From Phytophthora colocasiae (lineage: Eukaryota; Oomycota; Peronosporomycetes; Peronosporales; Peronosporaceae): a DNA stretch of 64,000 bases. The notes beneath the pieces were generated by a model. That model saw only the letters and a program-made list of their open reading frames with translations. It was not told where the DNA came from and did not search any database. The position numbers and the translations under genes are program-made. Where the stretch lies: NCBI GenBank assembly GCA_018806915.1, contig JAGKQI010000105.1:2356001-2420000 (forward strand), read 5' to 3'. Numbering within the stretch: position 1 is the first letter of the stretch; every line of letters begins with the position of its first letter. Below are positions 1 to 11,712 of this stretch, piece by piece.

Positions 1-3000
1 TCAGTACAACAACGAGCGTCGTCTTTCGGTTCACGGACAATTAATCGAGCAGCAACAGTGGCCAGTTTTGTACATGATAATATCACGAAGGGACTACCCC
101 GAAAGCGAAAACTACAGGAGCAGAAGTCATTTCCAGACGCTTCAGTATACACAGCACCACGACGCGCACGGCGAAATGATCTGGTGCCAATAGTTCAAGC
201 CGAGAAAGTCAAGTACAGCCGCTGGTTCATCCAGCCTCGAGCCACGTGGAAAGTGCGATGGGACCTCTGGATCGGATTTATTATTGCTTACAGTGTCATC
301 CTCATCCCGTATCGTATTGGATTTGGCATTGAGCTCTCGGTGCGGAAATTTGACTGATTGTTGGGTACTTTGAATCAAAACTAACCTCGCTTTGTTGCTT
401 GTAGGACTGGGAACAGGTGATGAATTACTGCTTTGATAGCAGTTTTGCAGTGGACGTGATACTCAACTTTTTCACAGGGTACTATGATGAGGATGTGCTC
501 GTATACGAGATGCGTAGGATTCGCCACCGTTATCTCCGCAGTTGGTTCCTCTTCGACGTGGCCTCTACGGTTCCTCTCGACCAATTTTTGCAAGTGGTCA
601 CTACAGCGTCATCGTCGCTCCTTACGCTCAAGCTTATCCGAGTTTTCCGATTGTTTCGATTGCTGAAACTCATGCGGTTATTGAGATTAAAGCGTACGAT
701 GGAAGCTGTTCAAGTTGACGCACTCAACGCACACGTACTGCAGACTTTCAAAAGTTTGCTCACTATCATATTCATCATCCACCTCGTGGCGTGCGGGTGG
801 TATATGTTTTACACTTGGGACCCGTCGGGGAGTAACTGGGTCACGAATATTAACCCAGAAGGTTTCAAAAGTCCATACCTTGTGAGCTTCTATTGGGTAT
901 CGAATACAATGATGTCGGTGGGATACGGCGACATCTATGGGATAACGGACGGAGAGAGGCTATACTCGATCTTTGTGGCTTGTCTTGGTTCAATTTGCGT
1001 CGGTATGATCATTGCCAATATCCAAATGCTCACGGAAAATTACAATCCTCGAGGAATTATGCTCAAGCAGAAGCTCCAGGACACGAAGGAATTCCTTATC
1101 AAGCGCAGTATCCCACGACGTCTACGACAACGTGTCATCTCTCAATTCGAGTATCACTGGAGTCATCGCACCGTATTTGATGAAGAGTATTTACTGCAGC
1201 AGTTCCCTAGGAGTCTTCAGTACGAAATCCTCGCTGCTTCCATGGAATCGTTTGTAAAAAAATTCCCGTTCTTCGGGATGACGTCGGTGGAGTTTTTCGT
1301 GTTCGCAATACCTCGTCTTCGTCCTATCGTTCTCGGACCAGGCCAAGTGCTGGTGGATGCTGAAAGTGTATGGGAAGAACTTTACTTTCTAACTTCCGGT
1401 ACGATGGAGACTGTGCAGTCGAATCTTGTTGTGGGATCTCTCTCATCAGGTGAAATTTGTGGAATTGAGTATCTAGTAAACGGTCGGAGACGGTATACTC
1501 ACACCTACCGCTCGATCTCCAAGACTGAGCTGTACGCAATGTACAGTAAAGACCTACTCGAAGCGATTGACAAGTGTCCAGTAGCTCATAAGTATCTTGA
1601 AGATCTAGCTGTGATTCTTGGAGAGCGATACGAAGAGTCTGCACGGCGGGGAAAGAAAGCTCTTCAGAGACAACGATCGATTCGAGCGATAAGACGCGAA
1701 TCATTCTCAAGAGGGGAGCCCTATCTTCACAAACGACACCGTAAATCCATCTCGTCGATTAATTTACCATCAGATTTTGTCACTCGGATGGATACAACCG
1801 TTGTCGGTGATGAAGTGGTAACTCACTGGTCCATTATCCGACATTACTCCAAGTTGAGAATTATGTGGGATATTATCATTGGCTTTATGGTCTCTGTCAC
1901 AGCTATCTCTGTGCCATTTCGGATCGCGTTTAACGTCCAGGACAATCTTGTGTTCTACGCTACAGATCGCCTCTCGGATGTTCTATTCGTAATTGATGTG
2001 GCACTCAGTTTTTGCACCACGTACGTCGACGACACTGGCGTGGAGATTGTGGATCGCTACGAGATCCGTCGCCACTACTTGAAAACTGCCTTCTTCGTGG
2101 ATATCGTGTCTACGATCCCAATTGATTTTGTCATTGAGTCAGTGGCAGCAGGCAGCAGCATCTTTAAGTCTCTGCGGTTGTTTCGCACCTTAAAACTGAT
2201 CAAGCTACTTCGACTCATGCGTCTGTCAAAATTGCTCAAGATGAACTCGCAATGGATGGCTGAGTTTGACATTAACGTCGATACCGTTCGCCTATTGAAA
2301 CTTCTCGCTCCCGTTATGATCATTGCACATTACGTGGGCTGCTTCTGGTATTACATGTCAGCGGATCGAGATGCAAGTGACGCCTGGTGGGGGTCTCCCA
2401 CCGTGTACTTTGAAGACCCAGACTCGATTTTATCCAAGTACATTGCCAGCATCTACTGGGCGATCACAACCATGACAACAGTTGGCTTTGGAGATATCTA
2501 CCCTGTCAATGACTTGGAGAAAGGTTACTGTATCTTGGTTCTCATCAGTGGAACGACGTTATTTGCCTATGTTGTCGGTACTGTCATCGAAGTGGCAAGT
2601 AATTCCAAAAGGCTTATGAACAGAGAACACGAAATGGTGCAGCGAGTGAATGCCTACATCACAGAACGTGGCGTGTCGTCTGAATTTATCGTGGCTTGCC
2701 AGGAACACTTGAGGTTTGTTGATGCCGAAAAGACTTTTTTCGTCGAGAATTCACTGTTTGACGCCCTCAGTTATTCCTTACGATGCGAAGTTATCTTGCT
2801 ACTAAATACTGGTGTCGTCTCCAAGATCCGCTTCTTCGATAAGAAGCCAAAATGGTTCCTCACGCTGATTCTCCCCCGTCTCGTACCTCAGTTTTTCTTA
2901 GAGGGAGATATCCTAATCTACCAGGACAACCCTGTGAGTGGTATATTTTTCGTCATGAATGGCGCTGTCATTGCGAAAACGCGTCACCACTTTATGGCGA

Positions 3001-4028
3001 CACACACGAGCGGTAGAAGCCACTCGTCAGTGGACCCTATCATGGCGGATCAACAGGGCACCATTGCCAAAATTTACGAAGGCGAGTTCTTCGGGTACAA
3101 GGAGACTTTGACGGAAACAGTAGCTCGGTACAACTTGTTCGCTATGCGGGCGACTGGAACGTATTTGCTGCCACGGGAGTGTCTGGACGAGTTTGAGGCT
3201 CAGTACCCGCGAGTTATGGACGAAATCCGTTCAATGATTATCCAGTCGATCGCTAGACAGCAGAAAATAGTCCCTGGATGGCAAAATAACGACGCAATCT
3301 GTCTCACAGCTTCGGATCGAGAAGTGATAGCGGAGCTCAACATCGCTCGACGTGAGTGTGACCAAGACACAATCCGAGCGAGTTTGAGTGGCAAGTCTAT
3401 GATTGGCAGACGACACTCGTCCTTTGTTGCACCGACCGGGTACGATTTCGGTAACCTTGCGAACGCCGCTGCCGCTGCAGCGCTGGCAGCAGCTCAATCC
3501 CAGCCAAGTTCTTGTGAGAATACACATCGCTCTGACAGTCAAGAAGCAGAAACGGCAGTCGAAGCGCTGAACCATATCTCGGACGCAGATTCGCCTAGAA
3601 CACCACGATCCACCGCAGTTCATCAACAGGGGACAAATCTTTCACTACCAGGTCTGGTGGTGCCAAATGCACTAATTCAGTCACGTTCTAGTGACGCAGA
3701 CACCTCATCTGCATCGGAAGAAGTGTTGCCATCTGCGAGACGCCCAAATAGTGCAACAAAGTTGTCGTCTGTCCATCCGTCAGGAGCTACTCAAATGACT
3801 CCGATTCGACTGAGGCCGCAGGTCTCTGCCAAGGATGCGAGAGTCTTTCGTAGCAGCCGGAGACCCAGTGCATCAATGAGAGATGTCCATCAGCGACCTT
3901 CGGAGCGATACTTGTCCATGCGCGAAAATGATGTGACAGCTCTTGTGGACGAGCTACTGAGTGAAGAAGGCTTCCAAATCCAACGAACTCCATCTGGACA
4001 ACCGCAAAAGCCAACCGTGACGAACTGA
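1..4028 (+). CDS. Tandem-repeat voltage-gated K+ channel of the HCN/CNG/EAG class (5' partial)
   Basis: Predicted exons <1-339 and 405-4028, with a 65-base GT-AG intron in phase 0. The frame is open to the left edge, so the start lies outside; at least 1320 residues are visible. Two complete six-helix channel units sit in one chain. Each has a basic S4 (near visible residues 190 and 675), a pore loop with a K+ filter (SVGYGD near 283, TVGFGD near 803), a C-linker and a cyclic-nucleotide-binding-like fold. In both folds the phosphate-binding cassette is degenerate (GEICG and GEFFG followed by Arg without the usual Arg-Thr/Ala pattern), so ligand binding is doubtful. Two such chains could form a pseudotetrameric plasma-membrane K+ channel (inference). 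The last 200 residues are Ser-rich and probably cytosolic. Family assignment is firm; gating and ion preference are not known from sequence. Confidence 0.93.
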
Positions 4029-4076
4029 ATCCGGTCTTGAATCATTTACAGTAGCCGGCAATCAAGAGTTTCAGGA

Positions 4077-6806
4077 TTAATCATCTTGGTCGCTGCCACC
4101 ATGATCCTCTTCATCGTCATCTTCGCTGTCTTCGGCATCGAAGACAGCCAAGCGGCTAGGTGGAAGAATGGTACACAAAACGCCTCGTGAAGCGGTCGCA
4201 ATCACGGAAGAAGAGTTTTTGCTAGAATAGGTAGCACTTGACAAGGATGCAACCAGTCTGCCTCGAAGCTCATCGAGTTGAAACGTGTGGATCGGACTTT
4301 GAGTAAGAATTTCCTGGTGATTCCAAAACTCATCAGTACACCGTTGCTTGGTAAAGTCAGAATATGATAGGAGTTACCTCGAATGAAGTGGAAAAGTTTG
4401 AGGGTGAGAACTCAATATCATCGTAATGTTGCAGGTACAACCACTCTGCACCACATTGAAACAACAATGGTTAGTATATATTCTACCAGCAACGAGTGGG
4501 CTTACGGACCTTGATGCATTTGGCCTTCAACACGATCCATAATAAACGCGATCTGCTCAGTCTTCCTCGTTAGCGCATCGCCGTAAAAGTTAAACCCTTT
4601 ACAGATAACAGGATCCTGGGATGATCCTGCAGAGAACTTTACAACAGCAGCCTCCCAAGTCAAACGAGAAGAAGTGCGCCGAATCTGCAAGGAAAACTCG
4701 TCTTGAAATCCACGTAGCAGTAGTAGAGTATCCGATTGCAACCGCAACCCAATCAGTACATGTGTTGGGCTGTCAAGGTCATGGTGCGTTGGCCCAAAGT
4801 GTTTCAAGGCCCCCCACTCGATAGGATCCTCCTCGTCCTCATCTTCATCTTCTCCAGATGTATCAGCAGCCACCGTTGCTCTAGAAGCTTGACGGAAATG
4901 AATATGACACTCCTCCAAGGTAGAGGAGTCACTGGATCCGACTGTAAAGCATCCACTCGTTTCACAAACAACCGCCTGTTCCAGTCTGATACCGATCCCA
5001 TCAAGTATTACGCTCCACTTTTCTTCGAGAGACTTGATGAGGGCAAGACATCCTGTCGATTTCTTCCCGGAAAACTGCTGCGACACTGAATTTCCAAACG
5101 TAGTTTCAACTTTGTAAATGTTGTGACTTTGCTGCTGTTTCTTGAAATCTTTAGCAAAGTCTGCAGCCTGTTGTAAGAAACCACACAGTCGGCGCAAATT
5201 CAAAAGAGATTTCGACCCATGTGCCGCCCCATTGGCGTCTCGACCCGCTGCGGCGGCTCCACCTCGTGACTGTGGCGAGTTCGTGTGAATACGGATACGT
5301 TCAAGAATCCACTGGAAGAATAAAGCGAAATCCTGACGGGTCTCATGCAGCGCCAGTGTAAGTGCTTCCAATTCGACAATAGCATCTTGTGCAATCTGGA
5401 CAAAATTGTCGAGGGTTTCCACCGTAATTCCAATCGTTCTCTCGTAAGTCTGCGAGTCCCACTTAACGTGACCACGAAGTTCTGACACAAGGAACAACAA
5501 TTCAACCAAATGAAGCTTCATATTCTCGTCAGCAAGGGTTTTGAGCGAGTCACAGCCGCTGAACAGCGCCTTCTGCATGCGATGTACACTCTACATAGCA
5601 ACACAACAAAGATACTGGAAAGGTTAACGCTCTCTTCTCCCTCATAACAGATTAAAACTTACCAGTTCCTGAATGTCTTGCGCGAAGTACTGGGCCAATG
5701 CTGGCGCAGTGATACCAGTCACAACAACTGATAGCATATCCACTTGTGGTGGTTCTTCACACGCGTACTTCTCGTATAGTGACCCAATGAGTCCCATCTT
5801 CAGTTCAAATATGCGTGTAGCATTTTTCCACTCCGTCGTCATCTGTCTACCCGCAGTAGAGATTCTACTTAGAATCCCATTCACACGGTCTACTGTGCTC
5901 GCAACAAGAGCAACATCATCGTGGATCTGTTGAATAGCTGCTACATCCAAAGTCAACATCCGATGTAGTTTCGGTGCTTCCGTTCCGGATTGCCTCTCAA
6001 TTTCACCGTCTTGGCTGCCTCCGTTACTTGAAAATGCAACAAGCACAAACAGAAGAGAAAAGTCCGGGGTAATATCCACTCGATCAATACGAAATCCACC
6101 GGGATCTTCTCTCTGATGTCCCATCGACTTCATAATAGCAAACTCTTCCTCTCCAAAGTGTTTTCTCAAATCAATACGCGTTAGTAGCACCCTTCCCATC
6201 CACCAAAGAGTAACAAATCCTCGTTCATCCGCAGTAACCAGCACCGTGTCGTGGCCACCTTTATCTTCGCTGAAAAATTTGAGAAACCTCGACGAACGAT
6301 ATCGAAGATGTTTCGCGTGGTTATCGTTTCCTGAATCCCCGGAAACCTTCCAATGTCCCCGTTTACCAGTGCCACTTGAACTGGAAGTTTCAGTGTTGTT
6401 GATCTGCGCCCAACACATCGCAGTAATACAATATTCATGACGGAGACTACTACGTCTTTCAGGTAAAATTTCTCCGGATTCGATCTCGAAAATTACCATG
6501 TCGCCTTCATCGCAACCAACAGCAAGTTGCAAGCCATCAGGTCGCCAGGCCAGTGTTAGCATCTCGAATCCGACGTCTGATGGTTTGATATGCAGCAATT
6601 TCTGCCACGATGTCGTACGCTATCAACATGCAGAATATGTGAGATATCTTAAACTGTTTTTTTTAAAAGCATAAATTACGCACATGAACGAGTAGGTGAT
6701 GGTCGAGGGTGAGCACTGCAATAAGGTCCATGGTGGGACAGCAGGCTACGGCTAGTGAGCTCACAAAGCGGTCTTGCAGCGCCACGAAGGCGCGCTTAGG
6801 CGGCAT
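4077..6806 (-). CDS. APC4: Anaphase-promoting complex subunit 4
   Basis: Exons on the minus strand: 6806-6684, 6619-5663, 5590-4510, 4445-4378 and 4313-4077; all phases agree and give 821 residues, close to the usual ~800 of APC4. The N-terminal third is a WD40-type propeller, including the family pattern LAWRPDG..LAVG near residues 55-70. The middle is the helical APC4 long domain, and the tail is strongly acidic (runs of Asp/Glu before the stop). APC4 is a scaffold subunit of the APC/C ubiquitin ligase, holding the platform that targets cyclins and securin in mitosis. The ATG at 6806 was chosen because the conserved strand pattern starts just after it; an in-frame extension to 6962 exists but lacks support. 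The gene is divergent from the polyamine oxidase gene starting at 7126. Confidence 0.9.
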
Positions 6807-6835
6807 GGTGGTCGGTAGATTTTGTGGGGATTGAC

Positions 6836-6882
6836 ACAATAGTATTGTAACAATATTATTGTCACAATACACAATACTATTG
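6836..6882. repeat. AT-rich palindrome cluster in a divergent promoter
   Basis: Between the start codons of APC4 (6806, minus) and the oxidase gene (7126, plus). The arm CAATAGTATTGT (6837-6848) is the exact reverse complement of ACAATACTATTG (6871-6882). Between them lie a near-palindrome ACAATATTATTGT (6850-6862) and a smaller one, ATTGTCACAAT. It could be a regulator binding site or a small cruciform-prone element; no function can be assigned. Confidence 0.6.
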
Positions 6883-7074
6883 GCCCAAATACTTTCGAGA
6901 ACTATCACGCCAAACGAACAAGACCTTGCTATAGGTACTACCGGTAGTTGCTGCAACGCCATGCGCTGCTTACAAGTGCATGAGCACTTACCCAGCAGAC
7001 CGTAACAGCATCAACGACAAATGGATCATTTCAGCCAATCATCCTGGCCCAGTTGCAGGAATTCGATCACAACG

Positions 7075-7081
7075 TCATTTC
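7075..7081 (+). promoter_or_regulatory. Candidate oomycete initiator (Inr) of oxidase gene 1
   Basis: TCATTTC, followed by CTGAATTTG, matches the oomycete TCAYTYY initiator plus flanking promoter region. It sits 45 bases before the ATG at 7126 and supports that start over an upstream in-frame ATG at 7021. Confidence 0.4.
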
Positions 7082-7125
7082 TGAATTTGCATCCTAACCT
7101 GCACCTCCGACATCCATTGCTCATC

Positions 7126-8742
7126 ATGACCCCGAAGGCTGCAACTGCATTGGCGAGTTCGTATCGTGTTGCAATTGTTGGCGCCGGATTGGCTGGTGTG
7201 AGCACTGCCAATGCGCTATTGGCCTCCAACAAGTTCACGTCTGGTGACATCTGCGTGCTGGAAGCCCAGTCGCGTATCGGAGGACGTGTTCAAACACAAC
7301 AATTCAGTGACACTTTGCCTGTCAATGTGGAGGTGGGTGCTGCGTGGATCCACGGCACTGAGGGTAACCCGTTCTCTGATCTGGCCAAGAGGTTTGGCAT
7401 CGCGTTCAAGGAGGTGGCGCCACGGAATCCGTGGCTACACCCCGGTGCATGCAAGAACTTTTTGTTCTTTGATGGCTGCGACCAATTACCACAAGAACAA
7501 GTCGACGAAACGTGGGAATGGCAGGATCTACTCATGCATAAGCTGCAGGTGTTGGCTAATTCGTCCAATGCCATTGACCACAAGGAGAAAGCTTTGTCTG
7601 CTATTGTAGACCATCTTGTCGAATCGGACGACGAGCTTCGTGAAGCGATGAAGGCACCAAATGCGCGCGAAAGACTGGAAGTGTGTCTGAAATTGATTGA
7701 AGTTTGGATGGGAGTGAAAGATGACGAGGTGCAGCTTGATGACTTCGCTGAGATCGAGCTCATCGGGTACGTACAGCATAAGAGAAGGGTTCGTATTGCT
7801 TGATTCAACTTTAACTATGTGGAAATGTGGATAGTGATAACGCTGGTGCTCACTGCATTGTTCCGTCGGGAATGGAGCGCTTTATCGACAACTTGGCGGA
7901 GCCTGTGAAGGACACGATTCACACGAACGTGGTCGTCACTTCTATTAACTACGACGATGCAGACAGCGTCGTCATTGAATGCAATGACGGACGCCGTATC
8001 ACTGCTGAGCACGTGGTTGTGACTTCATCTCTCGGATTCCTCAAGTCCGGTAAATTACACTTCCAGCCTGAGCTGCCTGCTCCTAAGCTTGGAGCTATCC
8101 GGCGGTCCAAGATGGGTCAATATATGAAGATCCTCGTGGAGTTCCCTGAGGTCTTCTGGCCTAAAGACTGCACATTCATTGCGCAGATCAAGAACACGTC
8201 AGCCTCCAGCGGTGACCGCATCTACTTCCCTGTGGTTTTCAACTACTACTTTGCGAAGGGCGTATCTATCATTGAAGGTGTCCTGGTTGGTGAGAATGCC
8301 AGCAAAACTGCTGCTGCATTCACGGATGCGGAGATTGCGCACGCACTCTTTCTGCAGTTACAGGAGACATTCGGCCCGAATATTCCGGATCCAGTGAGTC
8401 ACTTCATCACAAGGTAAAGCGCTTTAGCTGTCTGGTTGCTTTATTATCAAGGTTTGTAGCTAACGTGAACTGCAGATGGGATGAAGATCCGTGGTCGATT
8501 GGCGCCTACAGCTCACTCACTGTGGACAGCACGGACGAGGACCCAGAGATTCTTCGGCAAACCGTCGCGAATCGTGTACTGTTCGCTGGTGAGGCCACAG
8601 ACTACAAATTCCAGGGTGCCCTGCAGGCTGCGTACCTCTCGGGTAAGTGATTTTCTTGACTATCGTGTTGTAATTGGACTGTACCAGAAAAGCTAATGGG
8701 TTGTACGTAGGCCAGAAAGCTGCTGCAGAGATCGTGGGCTAA
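7126..8742 (+). CDS. Flavin polyamine/spermine oxidase 1
   Basis: Exons 7126-7766, 7835-8413, 8476-8642 and 8711-8742 give 472 residues. The FAD-binding Rossmann motif GAGLAG is near residue 20, followed by the amine-oxidase signature EAQSRIGGRV. The block GAAWIHGTEGNPF is typical of spermine/polyamine oxidases. The C-terminal FAD motif FAGEAT and the segment GALQAAYLSG complete the fold. It should oxidise spermine/spermidine or acetylated forms to H2O2, an aminoaldehyde and a shorter amine. No signal peptide or C-terminal SKL-type tag is seen, so it is probably cytosolic. A paralogue lies at 17426-18928; both keep the intron near codon 407-411, but only this copy has the introns after codons 213 and 462. 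Polyamine-type transporters follow downstream. Exact substrate is not predictable. Confidence 0.9.
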
Positions 8743-8998
8743 GTCGATGTAGCAGTGCTGACAACACTGTGTTGTCAATAGGGGCATTTTTTACGAACGT
8801 TCGAACTTTGTTCATCCAACACTTGTTAGCTCACTACTTTCTGGTATGTATCTTGCAACAAAATTTGTTTAGTAGAGACCTCTAATTGGCCAGATTCGTC
8901 CCGGGCATCATGGGCATCGGCATGAAGACTCAGGACCAGTTCTTCCGCTGTCACGACTACGCTGAGCGTAGAGCTCCTGCCAAGAGCTGTAGATGTCC

Positions 8999-9450
8999 TA
9001 GCCTGTAGAGGGAGTATGTGCGTCGCATGTTTCGGCCGGGTAGACGACGAGTGATGGTCACGAGTCTGGCGCGCTTTTGGCAAGATCTTAACGTTCGAAG
9101 AGTCTCAAAAACAACCATGAAAAGCAAGCGCTCCAGCAGCGAACGAGATCGAAACCAAGCGTATCAGAATAGTCGAGGACGATGACGAGCCCGTGGAGTA
9201 CGAAGTCCAGCTGGGAGATGATACCTATGTGAACGTCGACCTGCTTTTCCAGTTCCCAGCGTTCAAATCCTACTTCGCCAGGAGTTCAGGCGATCTGTCA
9301 AGCGCTTCATTGGAGAGGAGAACCTTCAAGCCATCTTTGGGGCCAAGAAGAGTGTGGATCATGGAAAGCTGGCGACGAAACCAACCTACGGCTTTAAGAG
9401 CGATGTTCGCCTGGTGAAGAAGAACGAGCAAATTGTGCGACTGCTCAATA
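8999..9450 (+). repeat. Left arm of a large inverted repeat
   Basis: Starting at CTAGCCTGTAGAGGGAG, this stretch reappears in reverse complement at about 16100-16543 with scattered substitutions and small indels. It carries the 5' leader and first ~100 codons of the BRO-like gene. The outer boundary is sharp: sequences before 8999 and after 16543 do not match. No convincing target-site duplication flanks the pair. The inner limit is approximate because similarity fades between 9411 and 9450. Confidence 0.85.
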
Positions 9451-9589
9451 TCGCTAAACAAGAGCTCATACCCATTTGCGCCTCCTGTGATCAAGACAAG
9501 GACCTTTCGTTCTTCGTGGATAAAAGCGGAGTTCGTCACCAAGTAGAGATGCGGGGCAAGCGCACGATGGAGGGCATCTACTTCAAGGC

Positions 9590-9594
9590 GAAGG
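9590..9594. repeat. Target-site duplication, left copy (GAAGG)
   Basis: GAAGG directly precedes the left LTR and is repeated at 15053-15057 directly after the right LTR. The 5-base length is typical of Ty1/copia integration. Confidence 0.9.
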
Positions 9595-9822
9595 TGTCGA
9601 TTGATGGTCATTGCAGAGGTAGGAAGAACACGAGAGGGAGGTAGCAAAGCCTCCGGGTCTAGACTTGTGCTGCTTGGGCAGGAGGTGGCGGAACTGGAAG
9701 TGATGCCGCTCTCTAGCTCAAGAGGCACAAGTCGCACCGACCCAATGTATATTTATAGCATGCAACCTAGAGATCTTATCAACAGCGAGCATATCAATAG
9801 TAATAGGAGTAGTACTCCGACA
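9595..9822 (-). repeat. 3' LTR of the copia element (left end)
   Basis: 228 bp, starting TGTCGATTGATGG and ending ACTCCGACA. Read base by base, I find no difference from 14825-15052. Confidence 0.95.
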
Positions 9823-9831
9823 CTCCCCCTT
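9823..9831 (-). other. Polypurine tract of the copia element
   Basis: On the minus strand this reads AAGGGGGAG and abuts the 3' LTR. That is the expected position of the plus-strand primer. Confidence 0.75.
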
Positions 9832-10059
9832 GCTCGCGTTGTCCAGCAAGCGACCATCGCAACTGGAGATGACGAACGTCAACTGTGATTATCACTGGTG
9901 AGACGACCTTCGTTCACCATCATCTCATGAACATCACAAGAGATACTAGTACACGCGCACGAACTTCGTGCCACGAACATCGCGTAGAACACTGCCCACA
10001 AACTTTACGACCGTAGAATTGGTGACGACCTTCGTCCACCTCACGACCCTCGTGATTTG

Positions 10060-11712
10060 TTATTTGGTTGCGAACATCACTACCATCATAGTCGAGCTCT
10101 CGATACCACCGTCAGTAGTTGTAGCTCCACCTTCCTGCTCTCGGCGACACACGCCCAGCATACCTCTGAACTGCACGAATTTAATACGGGCAAGCGGTTT
10201 TGTAAAGATGTCCGCTGTCATCTGATCTGTACGACAGTGTCGTACTGCAAATGAGCTTGCGTTCACCGAGGTTGCGCACGTAGTGATAGCGGTTCTCTCA
10301 TGTTTGCTACCGTTGTGCTTGCCAGGGCGCTTTGATAGAGATAGAGCCGCCGCATTATCGCACCACAATGTCGGAATATCGTATGTCCACTTCAGCTCGT
10401 CACACAGGCCTCGTAAACCACATGACGTCCCGAGCTCCTTCATTCATGGCTACATATTCTGCTTCCATCGTACTTTGAGCATTCAGGCCTTGTTTCCGTG
10501 ATCCGTACGAGACCACACTACCATTAATCATAGTGACATAGCCGCTCACAGACTGTCGGTCCTGTTGGTCATTGGCGTAGTCGCGTCGTGTAGGCTTCGA
10601 TCCTCAGGAGTTCCACCTCAGCAGATCCCGAGACTTGCATTTTTAGCCCGTAGTCCTTAGTACTTTAAGATACCTTAGGACGCGCTTCGCTTGCGCAAAA
10701 TGATCGGTACCAAAGTTGGCCATATATTGTCCGAGTCGACGCACCACGTGAGCAATGTCCGGTCTTGAGCCTGACACGAGATACTGAAGTGCTCCAACAA
10801 TTTCTCGGTAAGGTAGTGAACTTGATTGGCTGCTATCATTCTGCTCACGAACAACTTCAGTCGAGCTGCTTTCTGGGGTTGCAACCCCATTACAGTCATT
10901 CATGTGGAACCGACGCAGTAGCTCCTCAATATATGCTGTTTGGCTAAAGAATATCGTGTTCAGCTCTCTGTCGATTGTCACTTCGACCCCAAGCAGATAT
11001 TTCACAGGTCCAAGAGCAACTAGTTCAAAACTGGATGCCAATTGAGTCGCAATTAATTCGCAGCGTTCGCTCGTACCCATGAGGAGCAAGTCGTCCACAT
11101 AGACCGTAAGCAGCATTGTAATCTCCTTCTCGTGTAGTGCGTAGAGACCATGATCACTTTCGAGACGAGTAAATCCAATTGCCACGAGAGATGCCGATGC
11201 AGGGTTTTGTTCCAGACATGGGGAGCTTGTTTAAGACCGTACAACGACTTGACCAATCTGCAAATTCTGGTATTACCAGGCGAACCACAGCCCTGGGGTA
11301 GCTCCATAAAGACAATCTCGGACAGAGTACCGTGAAGAAACGCTGTTTTCACGTCGTACTGCAAAACCAGCCATCCACGTTGAACTGCAAAATACACAGC
11401 CGCTCGAATTGTATCAAATCGAATTACTGGCGCAAATGTCTCGTTATAGTTGATTCCAAAGCGCTGTTTAAATCCATGGATAACAAGCCTGGCCTTGAAG
11501 CGTATTACAAAGCCTTGCTCATCCTTCTTGACCGCAAATACCCAGCGATTAGTTATCACCGTTGACTTCCCAGCCGAGCCTCGGTCCACAATAATCCAGA
11601 CTCCATGTCGACGCAACGAAGCTAATTCCTCCTCCATCGCTGCCTTCCACTGCTCAGCATACTGATTTGACCGCCATTTTGTACGTAGTCGGTATCGGAA
11701 CATCTCGAGCAT
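10060..11712 (-). pseudogene. copia reverse transcriptase and RNase H, frameshifted
   Basis: The stretch 11712-11053 carries the copia RT core (RWVFAVKKDEQG, FAPV, VKTAFLHGTL, KSLYGLKQAP). The reading continues in another frame at 11185-10643 with the YVDDLLL active site and the block GALQYLVSGSRPDIA. RNase H follows at 10443-10060 (LWCDNAAAL, CRTDQMTADIFTKPL). Within RNase H a block resembling RYHYVRNLGERKL lies in a different frame from its two sides, so two compensating frame changes are needed there. It would copy element RNA into DNA if intact. Confidence 0.88.

Noticed and set aside
1324..1710. Long open frame on the minus strand opposite the channel gene
   Set aside because: Antisense shadow of a strongly conserved coding region; no family features. 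The same applies to minus or plus shadows over APC4, eIF5A, RNase III, PIGG and the zinc-module gene.
8826..9083. Small minus-strand open frame next to oxidase gene 1
   Set aside because: Low-complexity His/Thr/Ser composition, crosses the inverted-repeat boundary and has no recognisable motif or promoter.
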